Source of the DNA: Calamus simplicifolius
Lineage: Eukaryota; Streptophyta; Magnoliopsida; Arecales; Arecaceae
DNA length: 64,000 nt
Direction: 5' to 3'
NCBI GenBank assembly: GCA_900491605.1
Contig: UESW01003900.1
Coordinates: forward strand, 225,759-289,758
Part shown: one piece after another, positions 23,214-35,900 of the stretch
How the letters are laid out: each line of letters begins with the position of its first letter
Position numbering within the stretch: position 1 is the first letter of the stretch
Position numbers and translations under genes: made by a program
Notes under the pieces: generated by a model
Told to the model about the DNA's origin: nothing
Seen by the model: only the letters and a program-made list of their open reading frames with translations
Database searches by the model: none

Positions 23214-24607
23214 TCAAAAGTGAGTCCTAACAATCCTAGTCAAATGATCAATTATATTTTTCATTCCATCTGTTTGTATCTTCACATAGTCCTTCAGTCT
23301 CTCATCAACAAAGGTGCAAGCAGTCAAAATTTTATCTTGGAGCTCAGCATTGCATTTTGCATATGTTTCGCCATCTCCGCAGACATCTTTAAGTTCTTCA
23401 AATATGTTCTTTAGATCTCCACTTAAAGACTCTGAAGAAGTGCTGAGAGTAGATTCTATCTTGGTGATTCGGTCATCCAAAGAGTAAGAGTTTCCTTGAG
23501 ATTCATAAACTTGTTTTCAAACTCTGATTTTAATTTTTGACTGATCATCAAGAAGGCCTTTGAGTTGCCTTAACTGAAGTTCTGTGAAGCCAACAGATGA
23601 AGATGATGCTTGATCAAACAACGGAGCAGGGGTAGGAGCAGGAGCAGAAATAGGAGGGCTCGGAGGTGCAGGCGAAGAATGTCTAACCGATGGTCCCGGT
23701 GCCTCAGCATCCGCTGCTCTTTCTTCCATCAAACCTTTCCTTTCCCATCTTCCGTTCTTCTTAACAAAACCCATCCTATGTATAGTGGCCAAACTGTAAA
23801 AATCTGTGTGTCTCAAGTTCCTCATAGGCTCACTATCTGAAATGACAATCCCTTGGCTCTGGAAAATTTTAGTGAGGATCATGCCATAGGGCAAACTTGA
23901 TTTTCTCTTACCTCCACAGTCGGCAATATACCATAAAATCATACTAGGAAGGTTAATGGGTTTACCCGTTACAATTGCATCCATTACAAAAATATCTCTT
24001 TCTGACACATAATCAAATCTCCCAATCTTTGGGAAAGGATTCTACTACAGATGTTGTGGAGCAGTCTCAGTTCTAAGGATAACTGATTGGCAAAAACTTC
24101 CTCAAAACCGACAACCTCCCGGTTAAGTAGTCTAGAAAGAGCTGGGCTTCTGTCTCAGAAGAAAATGTAGATGTTCCTGACATGGTAGATCCAACAATCT
24201 TGAAAGCAGCTCTACAGTCACTGAAATTCTATTTCCTCTCACAATGCTTATAAGACCATTATCTCCTCTAGATAGATTCTTATAAAATTCCTTGACAAGG
24301 GCGGGATATGTAGGGCAATCTAAGGAGCAAATCTTTTCCCAACCCATCTCAATCAACTGTCTTCCCAAAAGAAATCCCTCAGCCTCAAACAATTCAAAAT
24401 CTACTTTCCTCCCGTAGTTATATTCTATCAGCAAGTCTATCTACCTGTGATGGAGCCGTAGATGGAGAAGCATTAGGAGTTGAAGAAGATGAGGTTGAAT
24501 CCGTGCTTGGTGAAGGCTCACGAACCGGACGCCTCACGGTCTTCCTCACGCTCTCTTCCTCTTACTCCGGCCGCACCAAGGTTAGATCCTCGAGTTTTAG
24601 GGGCCAT
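23214..24607 (-). pseudogene. Accessory ORF of element C ('putative plant transposon protein' type)
   Basis: The start MAPKTRGSNLG lies about 100 bases after the spacer repeat array. The conserved middle includes CPTYPALVKEFYKNLSRGD, VSERDIFVMDAIVTGKPINL and FYSLATIHRMGFVKKNGRW. A Pro/Ala-rich linker follows (23640-23720), then a C-terminal helix region with LKNIFEELKDVCGDGETYAK and the final residues RTHF. The family occurs in plant LTR elements and has no established function; SIRE-type ORFs in this position have been called envelope-like. Frameshifts near 24518, 24132 and 23500 break it. I see no signal peptide or clear membrane segment. Confidence 0.7.
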
Positions 24608-24707
24608 TGATCTATTGGAAGGGTTAATCAGGGATTCTTGGGAATTTGGAAGGTCTGGAAGTATTTTGGAGAGAGTATTTTGAGATTGAGACGTAGAAAT
24701 GAACGGC

Positions 24708-24897
24708 GAGTCGACTCTGCCCTAGATAAATCGACCTGGGACCACTTCGAGTCGGCTCCCGCAAAGCGAGGGGTCGACTCGGACAGTCACAGAAAACCAT
24801 CCCGAAGTGGAGTCGACTCGCGCCGAGAAGGGGTCGACTCGAGAGTTTCAGTAGAAACCTGGAGTCGACTCCGATACTCACCGAGTCGGCTCCGAGA
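24708..24897 (-). repeat. Palindromic GAGTCGACTC array in the spacer of element C
   Basis: Seven copies of GAGTCGACTC, GGGTCGACTCG or GAGTCGGCTCC lie between the end of pol (25079) and the accessory ORF start (24607). The motif forms are those of the element's own LTR array, not those of element D. Confidence 0.92.
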
Positions 24898-25078
24898 CCA
24901 TTTCAGAGCAAAAACATGAAATTTCTGAAATGTGTCCGGAAATTGATCATAAAAATTGATAAAATAATCATTGGATTTGAATAGATCAATTAGATGTGAA
25001 TTCTAGATAAGATTTCCTTAAAGATCAAGGATTTGAAAGAATTTTAGATAAACTTTCCTTAGGGGTTTCAAATTCATT

Positions 25079-28000
25079 CTAATGGATCACAAATCCCCAA
25101 CTCTCCTCTAAGATAACAGAATCTTTCTTCACTTAAGGGTTTTGTAAATATATCTGCCAATTGTTCTTCAGTGTTAACATAGTCAAGACAAATTTCATTA
25201 TTTGCAACATGTTCTCTTATAAAATGATATCTAATTTCTATGTGTTGGTTCTAGAATGTTGAATTGGATTTTTAGTTAGGTTGATTGCACTTGTGTTATC
25301 ACATCTTATAGGTGTTTTATCAAGTGTGATACTATAGTCTTCAAGTTGTCGCTTAATCCATAGGATTGAGCACAGCAACTTCCAGCTGCTACATTCAGCT
25401 TCAGTAGTGATAATGCAACTAAATTTTGCTTTTTGCTAAACCATGAGATTAAGTTACTTCCTAAGAATTGGCATGCACCACTTGTGCTTTTTCTATCTAA
25501 CTTACATCCAGCATAATCAGAATCAGTGTATGCAATCAGATTTAATGTTGAGTCTCTAGAATACCATAAACCTACATTTTTAGTTCCACTTAAGTATCTT
25601 AGTATTCTTTTAACAGCAATTAAGTGTGATTCTTTAGGTTCAAACTGAAATCTAGCACATAAGCAAACAGTAAACATTATATCTGGTCTACTTGCAGTTA
25701 AGTAAAGTAGGGATCCGATTATACCTTGATAATATTTTTGATCAACCTTCTTACCTTCTTTATCTTTGTCCAGCTTGCATAAAGGACTCATTGGTGTTCT
25801 GAGGGGTTTTATTGATTCCATACCAAACTTCTTTAAAATTTCTCTTGTGTACATTGTTTGGTTGATAAAGATTCTCTCTTTGCTTTGTTTGATTTGGAGT
25901 CCAAGGAAGAAGTTGAGTTCTCCCCATCATGCTCATTTCAAATTCGCCTGCATCAACTTGGCAAACTCTTGACATAGTATATTGTTAGTAGCACCAAAAA
26001 TGATATCATCAACATATATTTGAACTACTAATAAATCCTTACCTTTTCTTTTCAAGAATAATGTTTTATCAATATTTCTCTTATAAAATTATTTTCAATT
26101 AAAAATTTACTTAGTCTATCATACCAAGCTCTAGTGCTTGTTTCAAACCATATAATGCTTTGTGCAATTTAAAATGTGATTTGAAAATTCGTGATCTTCA
26201 AAACCTGGTGGTTGTTCTACATATACTTCTTCATTTATAAATCCATTTAGAAAAGCACTTTTTACATCCATTTGAAATAAGTTAAAATCATATGACATGC
26301 AAATGCAAGTAATAGTCTAATGGCTTCTAATCTAGCTACTGGTGTAAAGGTTTCATCAAAATCAATACCTTCTTCTTGATTATATCCTTTTGCAACTAAT
26401 CTAGCTTTGTTTCTAATTACTATGTCATTTTCATCTAGTTTATTTCTAATATCCATTTTGATCCTATAACAGAATGATTTTAGGTCTTTCAACTAAAGTC
26501 CATACATTATTTCTAGTGAATTGATTTAATTCTTCTTGCATTGCTAACATCCAATTATTCTTTTTCAGCTTCTTCAATAGTTTTAGGTTCAATTTGTGAT
26601 ACAAATGCAAGATGATTACTAATGTTTCTCATAGATGATCTAGTTCTTATTCCTTGAGATGGATCACCTATAATCACTTCCTTAGGGTGACTATAAGCAT
26701 ATCTCCAATCCCTAGGTAGATCTACATCATTATGATTAGTGTTAGTATCATCATCCTTAGGTGAATCATTATCTTTAGCGTCTTGCTCTGATCTAAAGAT
26801 ACATCAATATTCAATTTTTTAAGATCTTTCTCAATTATGTTTATATCCTCTTCATCATCAAATTTTTCGGAATGAGTTGCTAAAGATTCATCGAAAACTA
26901 CATGAATGGATTCTTCAACAACTAAAGTTTTCTTGTTAAATACTCTATATGCTTTACTAGTTATTGAGTATCCTAAGAATATTCCTTCATCAGATTTAGC
27001 ATCAAATTTGCCTAAATTATTTTTACCATTATTGTGACAAAAACATTTACAACCAAATGCATGAAAATTTAATGTTGGGTTTTCTATCATGCCATAATTC
27101 ATAAGGTGTTTTCTTTAAAAAAGGTCTTATTAAAGCTCTATTTAAGATGTAACATGCTGTGTTAATAGCTTCCGTCCAAAAGTATTTTGGGAGTTTACTT
27201 TCACATAGCATGGTACGGGCCATGTCTTCTAGAGTCCATTTTTCTTTCAACTACTCCATTTTGTTGTGGGGTCTTAGGTGCAGAAAAGTTATGATTAATA
27301 CCATTTTTATTGCAAAAACTTTCAAATAAGTGATTTTCAAATTCAGTTCCATGATCACTTCTTAGAGACAATATGGTAGTGTTTTTCTCATTTGTTACTT
27401 TCTTGAAGAATTTCATGAATATCGAGAAAGTCTCATCTTTGTGAGCTAAAAACATTACCCAAGTGAATCTAGAGTAATCATCTACTATCACAAGACCATA
27501 TTTCTTTCCTCCTAGACTTGTGGTTCTAGTTGGTCCAAAAAGGTCCATGTGAAGTAGCTCTAATGGCCTAGAAGTTGAAACAATGTTTTTAGATTTGAAA
27601 GAACTTCTCGTTTGTTTTCCAAACTGACATGCATCACATATTTTGTTATTTTCAAAATCTAATTTAGGTAAACCTTTACTAAATCCATTCTTATAGTTTT
27701 GAAATCAGGTGTGTGCTTGCGTGACCTAATCTTCGATGCCACAACCAACCAATCTCATTCATATTAGCATTATTAGCAACTAAGCAATGATTATTAGTAG
27801 ACAATTTGTCTAAATCAATCATGTATACATTGTCATTTCTGTTTCCAATAAAAATAATGCTATTATCAATGGGATTAGCTACAGTGCATAAAGAAGATTC
27901 AAAAGATACTTTAAAACCTTTGTCACATAATTGACTTATACTAATTAAGTTATGCTTTAAACCATCAACATAAAGTACATTCTCAATATATGTGGAGGGA

Positions 28001-28197
28001 GTTATTTGAATGTTACCAAACCCCAAGATTTGGCCTTTGCCATTGTCGCCAAATGTAACAACTCCTCCTTTCTTTTCTTCAAGGGTGATGAATTCTTCTT
28101 TGTCACCCGTCATATGTCTTGAGCAACCACTATCAAGATACCACTTTCTCTTTGATCTCTTGGCCACAAGACATTCCTCATCGTTGTCGTCCGCCAT
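25079..28197 (-). pseudogene. pol of element C: protease, integrase, reverse transcriptase, RNase H
   Basis: Protease has WYLDSGCSRHMTGD near 28130. A GAG-pre-integrase motif LWHRRLGHAS follows near 27720. The integrase core (27548-27201) keeps its three acidic positions in MDLFGP, LRSDHGTEFE and NGVVERK. Reverse transcriptase shows NKARLVAKGYNQEEGIDF, QMDVKSAFLNGFINEE near 26260 and QIYVDDIIFGA near 26010. RNase H contains YTDSDYAGCKLDRKSTSGAC near 25510, and the end reads RGELGICDPL. Frameshifts near 27690, 27230, 27060, 26490, 26090, 25920 and 25430 make it non-functional. These proteins would process, copy and integrate the element. Confidence 0.88.
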
Positions 28198-29241
28198 GAA
28201 ACATACGTTTGCGACTTCCTTTTGTTCTTCTTCTCGGAAGAAGATTCCTCGCTGTCACTCCATGTCGCCACATAAGCCTTCTTTTTCTTTTTGTAGGCTT
28301 TCTTTAATTTTGGACATTCATTCCTAAAGTGCCCCGGTTTATTACACTCATAGCAAGTCAAGGGGTCTTTCTCTTTTTCCTTGTCCTTGTCCTTGTTTTA
28401 TCCTTTTCTCCTTCCCACTTAGCTCCAAATTTTTTCTTGTGGAAGGGTTCTTTCTCCTCATGAATCTTTAAATTTCTTTGCTAAGAGAGCAGTCTCTTCA
28501 TCATTATCATCATCATCATCACTGCTGCTCTCTTCTTCTTTTGCAGCTTTGAGGGCAATTACTTTCTTTTTCTTTGTGTCCTCCTTACATGCTGCCTCAT
28601 AGTCAGCTCATGGGTCATAAGAGATCCTAGAAGCTCCTCTAAGGGTAAAGTGTTGAGGTCCTTAGCTTCTTGGATTACTGTCATTTTCACTTCCCATGAT
28701 CTTGGTAATGACCTAAGAATTTTTCGAACAAGTTCAGAGTTAGTATATGTCTTACCAAGACTTTTCAAAACCATTTACAATATCTGTAAATCTAGTGTAC
28801 ATGCATGCAATGGTTTCAGATTGTTCCATGCTAAATAATTTATATTTATGAACAAGATGTTAATTTAGATTCTTTTACTTGATTGGTACCCTCATGGTAA
28901 CCTCTAGTCTATCCCAAATCTCCTTTGCGGAATTACATGTGGAGATTCTATTAAACTCATTAGCATCTAAGGAGCAATATAAGATATTCATGGCTTTAGC
29001 GTTAAGCTGTGCCATTTTTCTATCATTATCATTCCAGTCCCTTTCGGGCTTAGGAACAATAGTGCCATCAATAACATGTGTGGGTGTACTAGGTCCATTG
29101 ATTATAACACCCACAGCTCATAATCAGAAGCTTGAATGAAATCCTCATTCTAGCTTTCCAATATGAATAATTTGAACCATTAAACAGTGGAGGTCTATTA
29201 GTAGAATGACCTTCAGCAAATGATCCAACTTGTGTTGCCAT
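28198..29241 (-). pseudogene. gag of element C, with zinc knuckle
   Basis: The start MATQVGSFAEGHSTNRPPLF is followed by NGSNYSYWKARMRI and a frameshift. Then come KPERDWNDNDRKMAQLNAKA, ILYCSLDANEFNRIS, and after further breaks LGKTYTNSELVRKILRSLP. These are the usual blocks of Copia gag (UBN2-type). A CCHC knuckle CYECNKPGHFRNEC lies near 28320. Compared with element D, about 600 bases are absent between the knuckle tail and the protease, including a coiled-coil stretch. The truncated gag could not be a normal particle protein. Confidence 0.82.
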
Positions 29242-29287
29242 TTGGAACTTTAGCTCTTGATTGTGTGATCAAATCTAATGAGCACTA

Positions 29288-29299
29288 GCTCTGATACCA
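29288..29299 (-). promoter_or_regulatory. Primer binding site of element C (initiator tRNA-Met type)
   Basis: The minus strand reads TGGTATCAGAGC two bases after the 5' LTR end. This is the classic complement of the plant initiator methionine tRNA 3' end. Confidence 0.9.
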
Positions 29300-29301
29300 A
29301 T

Positions 29302-30974
29302 TGTTGGCCCAGATGACAACCCAAGAGGGGGGGGTGAATTGGGTTCTTTAAAAATTAGCCTTTTAAAAATGTTGCTTAATAAGAATGAAGGCAATAGCAA
29401 TGCAAATATAAAGTGCAGTGAATAAAAACAGAGATAGATAAAGAGTCAATGGAAGCACGGCAAACACAAAGATTTTATAGTGGTTCGGTGTATCCAACAC
29501 CTACGTCCACTCCCAAGATTCACTTGGGTCCACACAATAATCACCCTAGATTATAGCATAGTTGTTTTACAAGCTCACAACTCAAACTTATTGTTTTTCG
29601 GGATCACAACGAACCCAGCTGGTTTTCAAGGGTTCATCAGCACAAAAACCCTAACCCAAACTTTACCAAGCTTGTACCGAGGTAAAACTACCTCAACTAG
29701 TTCAATCCCCCAGATTGAACTAGACACAAGGAATAAAAGTATTGTTTTTCAGTTACAAAGCTCCTCAATGAGCAGATAAACAAATTATAAATGAGGTTTA
29801 GAAAAGCCTGATTTGCAGTTGGTTGGCTTTGAGCTTTTCTTCTTTTCTTCTTCTCCTTGCTGGATTGAATCAAGCCTCAGCTTCGATTCTTCACAGTTGA
29901 AGCAGTTGAGAAGATTTTGGGCTTTTTCTCCCTTTCTTTGAAAGTTAAAAATCTTTTGATTTGCTCTTGAATAGCTCTTGGATTTTCTTCTAAAGCTTCC
30001 TTGGATTGTTGAGCTTGAGCACAGAAGGAGCTTCCTTTGATTTCACACTTTTTCTTTCACTCTATTTTGATCACGGATTTTTCAAATGAAGCTCTGTTTT
30101 TCCGATTTTTCTTTTCTTTTCTCTTGAAATGAATATCTCTCTATTTGTATGTGTTGATTTGAAAACGGCTTCTCTATTTATAGATTCTGCAAAAATATAG
30201 CCGTTAGAAAACAAAGAAAATAGCCGTTAATTAAAAATCTTATCGTTGACGCTGAGTTGGCATTCGAAAAAATTTCGCTCAGATTTGCTGGAGTCGACTC
30301 AGGCTTTCCGTGAGTCGGCTCGAGGTCGTGATACCAAAAATAGAAATATTCAGAAAGTTATAGGGTCGACTCATCAAAAGTAAAGTGTCGACTCCTGACA
30401 GTCGGGGGTCAACTCATGAAAAGTTGGGGGTCGACTCGCGAAGTGCTCAGAAAAACACACCTCTGGTGTCTGAGCGGAGTCGACTCGCACAGTCATGCAG
30501 TCGGCTCAACAAAATTGGGGGTCGACTCGAGAAATTGCATGGGTCGACTCGAGACAAACAGTCATTTCCGTACTCTGAGTGGAGTCGACTCTGAAACTCA
30601 AGAGTCGGCTCCAGAACATATCAAAAATCAGAAAGTTTTCTGATTGACTTTAAATTCGTTCCAGATTCATTTTAAATCAATATTTTGACTTGAATATAAT
30701 AAAATTGACATTAAGAATCAATTCAAAAAAATGTTCCAAAAACTCATTGATTAACATATTAAGTATAAATTTCTTTTTGAAAGCTTAAACATTGAACATG
30801 AAGTTACTTTCAATTTGATTAAAGTTATACTTTAACATTCTCATTCATTGTTCTAAATAAATTCATTGCTCATGTAATAAACTCATTACATCATTTAATG
30901 TACACATGGCTTTTGTAATCATCAAATCAATAAGATAGATTGGGGCATGTAATTTTTCAATAATCTCCCCAACA
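29302..30974 (-). repeat. 5' LTR of element C (middle LTR of the array)
   Basis: 1673 bases, nearly the same as 21103-22773. The palindromic array is at 30290-30612 and the TATA box at 30174-30183. Its left side is joined to the primer site of C. Its right side joins the interior of element D without a polypurine tract. Confidence 0.9.
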
Positions 30975-31142
30975 CAAGTAGTTTATTCACAACATTACAT
31001 TTAATAAAAAATAAACATTACATTTCAAAAAGAACTTCATTATATCTAACTTCATTAAACTTCATTACATCATCAAAATATCAAAACATATTAAACTAAA
31101 CATCATCTTTAATAACATCAAAAGAACTTCATTACAACATAA

Positions 31143-32472
31143 TCAAAAATGAGTTCTAAGAAGTCTTTGCAATTCTTCTATAATTTTTCCCATCCCTTCA
31201 CTCTGAGTTCTAACAAATTCTTTTAGTCTTCTGTCAACAAATGCACATGCAGTCATAATCTTGTCCTGAAGCTCAGCATTGCATTTGGAGTAAGTCTCTG
31301 AATCTCCACCAATATCTTTAAGTTCTTCAAAAATATTCTTGAGATCATTCCTTAAAGATTCTGCGGAGGCTCCAGGGTAGATTCAATCTTACCAATTCTA
31401 TCATCCAAGGAGTAATACAATTCTCTTAAGTTCATCAAACTGTTATCAATCTCAGTTTTCATTTCTTCTTTGTGAGCAGCAAATAAACTTTTGAGTTGCT
31501 CTAACTGAATATCTGAAAATCCACTAGATGACATAGGTGGCGGTACAGGAACTGGAGCAGGAGCTGGAGGAGGTGAAGATCTGCTAGGCTCTGGTGAAGG
31601 AAGCCTCGCTGATGGACCAACCTCAGATGGTGCAGAAGTCCTAATCTCAGCAGCTCTCTCATCCAGATGGCCTTTTCTCTTCCATTGACCATTCACTTTA
31701 ACGAACCCTATCCTGTGCACAGTAGCCAAGCTATAATAATCTGTGTCTGAGGTTCTTTGATGGCTCAATGTCAGAAATCACAATACCTTGACTTCTGAAA
31801 ACCATAGTTAAAATCATCCCATAAGGAAAAGAAGATCTCCTTTTGCCCCGGCCTAGCCATATACCAAATCATCATCCCAACAAGATTAATAGGCTGACCC
31901 ATCAAGACACTGTCCATAACCACAATGTCTCGTTCTGAGACATACACAAAACAGCCAGTCTTGGGGAATAAGATCCTACTACAGATGTTGTGTAATAATC
32001 TAAGCTCCAAGGGCAACTGATTAGCCCTTACTTCTTCAAATTCAGTAACTTCTCTTCCTAACATCCTTGACAAGGCATCAGATCTCTCACTATGAATATC
32101 AGCTACAAGCCCAGTGATAGGGATGCTCAAAAGATTTCCTAAACTTTGAAATGTAAGATGAACTCTCTTCCCTCTTACAAAACTAATTATCCCACCATCT
32201 CCCCTTGATAAATTAAAGTAAAATTCGTTAACTAGGGCTGGATAAGTGGGAACATCCAAAGAACATACCTTGTCCCAGTCGAGCTCTTTAATTTATCTTC
32301 CAATAGAAAAGCCCTCGGTCTAAAAGAAATTAAAATCCACTTTCTTCCCATGGTAATCACATGCCCCGCAAGAGTATCTACCTTGGAGACGGCTCACGAA
32401 CAGGACGCCGAGCCGTATGCTTCCGGGTGGTTACGGAAGCACCAAGGACGATCCTCTACGCTTAGGTGCCAT
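31143..32472 (-). pseudogene. Accessory ORF of element D
   Basis: The start MAPKRRGSS parallels MAPKTRGSN of element C and is followed by an early frameshift stop. The middle reads VPTYPALVNEFYFNLSRGDG, FVRGKRVHLTFQSLGNLL, VSERDIVVMDSVLMGQPINL and YYSLATVHRIGFVKVNGQW. It includes a Pro-rich linker near 31540-31620 and a C-terminal part ending RTHF. The broken pieces are 32472-32430, 32259-31771, 31768-31352 and 31351-31143. The overall plan matches the copy in C, with clear amino-acid divergence. Confidence 0.7.
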
Positions 32473-32564
32473 AGAAGTCTTAGGGAAATGGTTGATTTGA
32501 GGGATTTTAGGCTTTGGGAGGTTTGGAGAGATTTTGGATAGAGTTTTAAAACGAATGGAAATGA

Positions 32565-32765
32565 GAAGGTGTCGACTCTGCCCTAATAAAATCAATTTGG
32601 GGCTACCAGGTATCGACTCCCGCAAAGTCGGGTATCGACTCCAAGTCGCTAACACAGTTAGCGCTCGAACTGGAGTCGGCTCCGCTTAATCGGGTGTCGT
32701 CTCCAAGGTCCCAGACAGAGAGCGACACAGATAAGGTGTCGACTCCATAAATTTGAGGTGTCTCC
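32565..32765 (-). repeat. Palindromic-type array in the spacer of element D
   Basis: About seven copies of GGTGTCGACTCC, GGTATCGACTCC or GGAGTCGGCTCC lie between pol (end 32966) and the accessory ORF start (32472). The GTGTCGACTCC form is the one found in D's own LTR (38800-39190). Confidence 0.9.
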
Positions 32766-32965
32766 CAGACAGTTTAGAGAAAAATAACAGAGTTTCAGAC
32801 ATCCGAAACTTGTCGAAAATAAACTCAATAAATTTTGATAAAATCTTTGGAATATGATGAATCAAATTACTCAAATGTCTTGATAAATTGTCCTTAAAAT
32901 CATGAGAGAAATCTCAAGAAATTGATGAAAATTTAGATAAACCTTCCTTAAGAGTTTCAAAATCA

Positions 32966-35900
32966 TTACAAAGGATCACAAATTCCTAATTCACCTCTAA
33001 GATAACAGAATCTCTCTTCACTCAATGGTTTTGTAAATATGTCAGCTAATTGTTCTTCAGTACTAACATAGTCAAGACAAATTTCACCATTAGCTACGTG
33101 TTCTCTAATGAAGTGATATCTAATTTCAATGTGTTTAGTTCTTGAATGTTGGATTGGATTCTTAGTTAAATTGATCGCACTTGTATTATCACATCTAATA
33201 GGAGTTTTATCAAGTGTTATGCCATAATCTTCAAGTTGTCGCTTAATCCAAAGGATTTGAGCACAGCAACTTCCAGCTGCAACATATTCTGCTTTAGCAG
33301 TTGATAATGCAACCGAATTTTGCTTTTTGCTAAACCAAGAGATTAAGTTACTTCCTAAAATTGACATGCTCCACTTGTACTTTTCTATCTAATTTACATC
33401 CAGCATAGTCAGAGTCATAATATGCAATTAAGTTCAGTGTTGAGTCCTTAGAATACCATAATCCTACATTTTTAGTTCCACTTAGATATCTTAAGATTCT
33501 TTTCACAGCAATTAAGTGAGATTCTTTAGGTTCTGATTGAAATCTAGCACATAGACAAACAACAAACATAATATCAGGTCTACTTGCAGTTAAGTAAAGT
33601 AGAGATCCGATCATACCTCTATAGTATTTTTGATCTACTTTCTTACCGTCTTCATCTTTGTCTAATTTGCATGAAGGACTCATAGGTGTTCCAAGGGGTT
33701 TGATTGATTCCATTCCAAACTTCTTGAGAATTTCTTTGTATACTTTGTTTGGTTAATGAAAATCCCTTCTTTGCTTTGCTTGATTTGAAGTCCTAAAGAA
33801 GTTGAGTTCTCCATCATGCTCATTTCAAATTCACCCTGCATTAACTTAGCAAACTCTTGACACAAGAAATTGTTAGTAGCACCGAATACAATATCATCTA
33901 TATATATTTGTACTACTAATAAATCTTTGTCTTTTCTTTTCAAAAATAAGGTTTTGTCTACATTTCTCTAGTGAAATTATTTTCAATCAGAAATTTGCTT
34001 AACCTATCATACCAAGCTCTAGGTGCTTGTTTTAAACCATATAGTGCTTTGTGCAATTTAAAAACATGATTTGGAAATTCATGATCTTCAAAACCAGATC
34101 GTTGTTCCACAAAAACTCTCATTTATAAAACTATTTAAAAATGCACTTTTAACATCCATTTGAAATAAATTTATGTTCATATGACATACAAATGCAAGTA
34201 GTAATCTAATTGCTTCTAATCTAGCTACAGGTGCAAAAGTTTCATCAAAATCAATTCCTTCTTCTTGATTATATCCTTTTTCAACTACTCTAGCTTTATT
34301 TCTAATTACTATGCCATTTTCATTCAATTTATTTCTAAATACCTATTTAGATCCTATGACTGAATGATCTTTAGGTCTATCAACTAAGGACCATACATTA
34401 TTCCTAGTAAATTAATTTAATTCTTCTTGCATAGCTAGCATCCAATTACTATCTTTTTCAGCTTCTTTAATGGTTTTAGGTTCAATTTGAGATACAAATG
34501 CAAGATGATTATTGATATTTCTCATAAATGATCTAGTTCTTACACCTTGAGATGGATCACCTATAATCAATTCCTTTGGATGACCATAGGCATATCTCCA
34601 ATCTCTAGGAAGATCTACCTCATTATGATTAGTATCAATAACATCAACCCTAGAAGAATCATCATCTTTAGCTTCTTGTTCATGATCTGAAGATACATCT
34701 ATATTTAATTTTTCAATGTCTCTTTCTAATATGTTTGTATCTTCCTCATCATCAATCTTTTCTGAACTTGATGCTAAAGATTCATCAAAGACTACATAAA
34801 TAGATTCTTCTACAATTAAGGTTTTCTTGTTAAATACTCTATAAGCTTTGCTGGTTGTTGAATATCCTAAGAATAAGCCTTCATCAGATTTTGCATCAAA
34901 TTTTTCAAGATTATCTTTTCCATTATTATGAATAAAATATTTACAACCAAATACATGAAAATAACCTATTTTTGGTTTTCTATCATGCCATAATTCATAA
35001 GGTGTCTTCTTAAGTATTGGCCTAATTAGGCTCTATTAAGGATGTAACATGCCGTGTTTATAGCTTCCGCCCAGAAGTACTTTGGGAGTTGGCTTTCACA
35101 TAGTATGGTACGGGCCATGTCTTCTAAAGTCCTATTTTTTCTTTCTACAACTCCATTTTGTTGTGGTGTTCTAGGTGCTGAAAAATTATGATGAATATCA
35201 TGTTCGGTGCAGAAATTTTCAAACAAGTGATTTTCAAATTCTGTACCATGATCACTTCTAAGAGACACTATGGTGTTGTTTTTCTCATTAGTAACTTTCT
35301 TGAAGAATTTTAGAAATATTGAGAAAGTCTCATCCTTGTGAGCCAAAAATAATACCCAAGTGTATCTAGAATAATCATGTACTATCACAAGACCATATTT
35401 CTTTCCTCCTAAACTAGTAGTTCTAGTAGGTCCAAAAAGGTCCATGTGAAGTAGCTCTAATGGCCTAGAAGTGGAAACAACATTTTTAGATTTGAAAGAG
35501 TTTCTAGTTTATTTTTCAAATTGACATGCATCACAAATTCTGTTGTTTTCAAAATCTAACTTCAGAAGTCCTTTAACTAAGTCCATTCTGATTAATTTTG
35601 AAATTAGGTGTGTGCTTGCATGACCTAATCTACGATGCCATAACCATCCAATCTCATTTACATTAGCATTATTAGCTACTAAGCAATGATTACTAGTAGA
35701 CAAATTATTTAAATCAATTAAGTATACATTGTCATTTCTATTACCAACAAATATAATGCTATTGTCAATAGGATTAGAAACAGTGTAGATAGAAGCTTCA
35801 AATGAAACTTTGAAACCTTTATCACACAATTGGCTAATACTGATTAAGTTATGCTTTAAACCATCTACATACAGAACATTCTCAATGAAAGTAGAGGGAG

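Larger units (their letters stand above)
21103..30974 (-). mobile_element. Element C: SIRE/Maximus-like Copia retrotransposon with an accessory ORF
   Basis: Two very similar LTRs (21103-22773 and 29302-30974) flank, in minus-strand order, an initiator-Met primer site, gag, protease, integrase, reverse transcriptase, RNase H, a spacer with palindromic repeats, an accessory ORF and a polypurine tract. This order is that of the SIRE/Maximus lineage, in which an extra ORF follows pol. The coding parts carry several frameshifts. Flanks are CCTGA on the left and CAAGT on the right, so there is no target duplication. Confidence 0.88.

Noticed and set aside
29288..29299. Initiator tRNA-Met-like sequence as a possible tRNA gene
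   Set aside because: Only 12 bases match, at the border of an LTR. It is a primer binding site; the same holds for 37786-37797 and 48269-48280.
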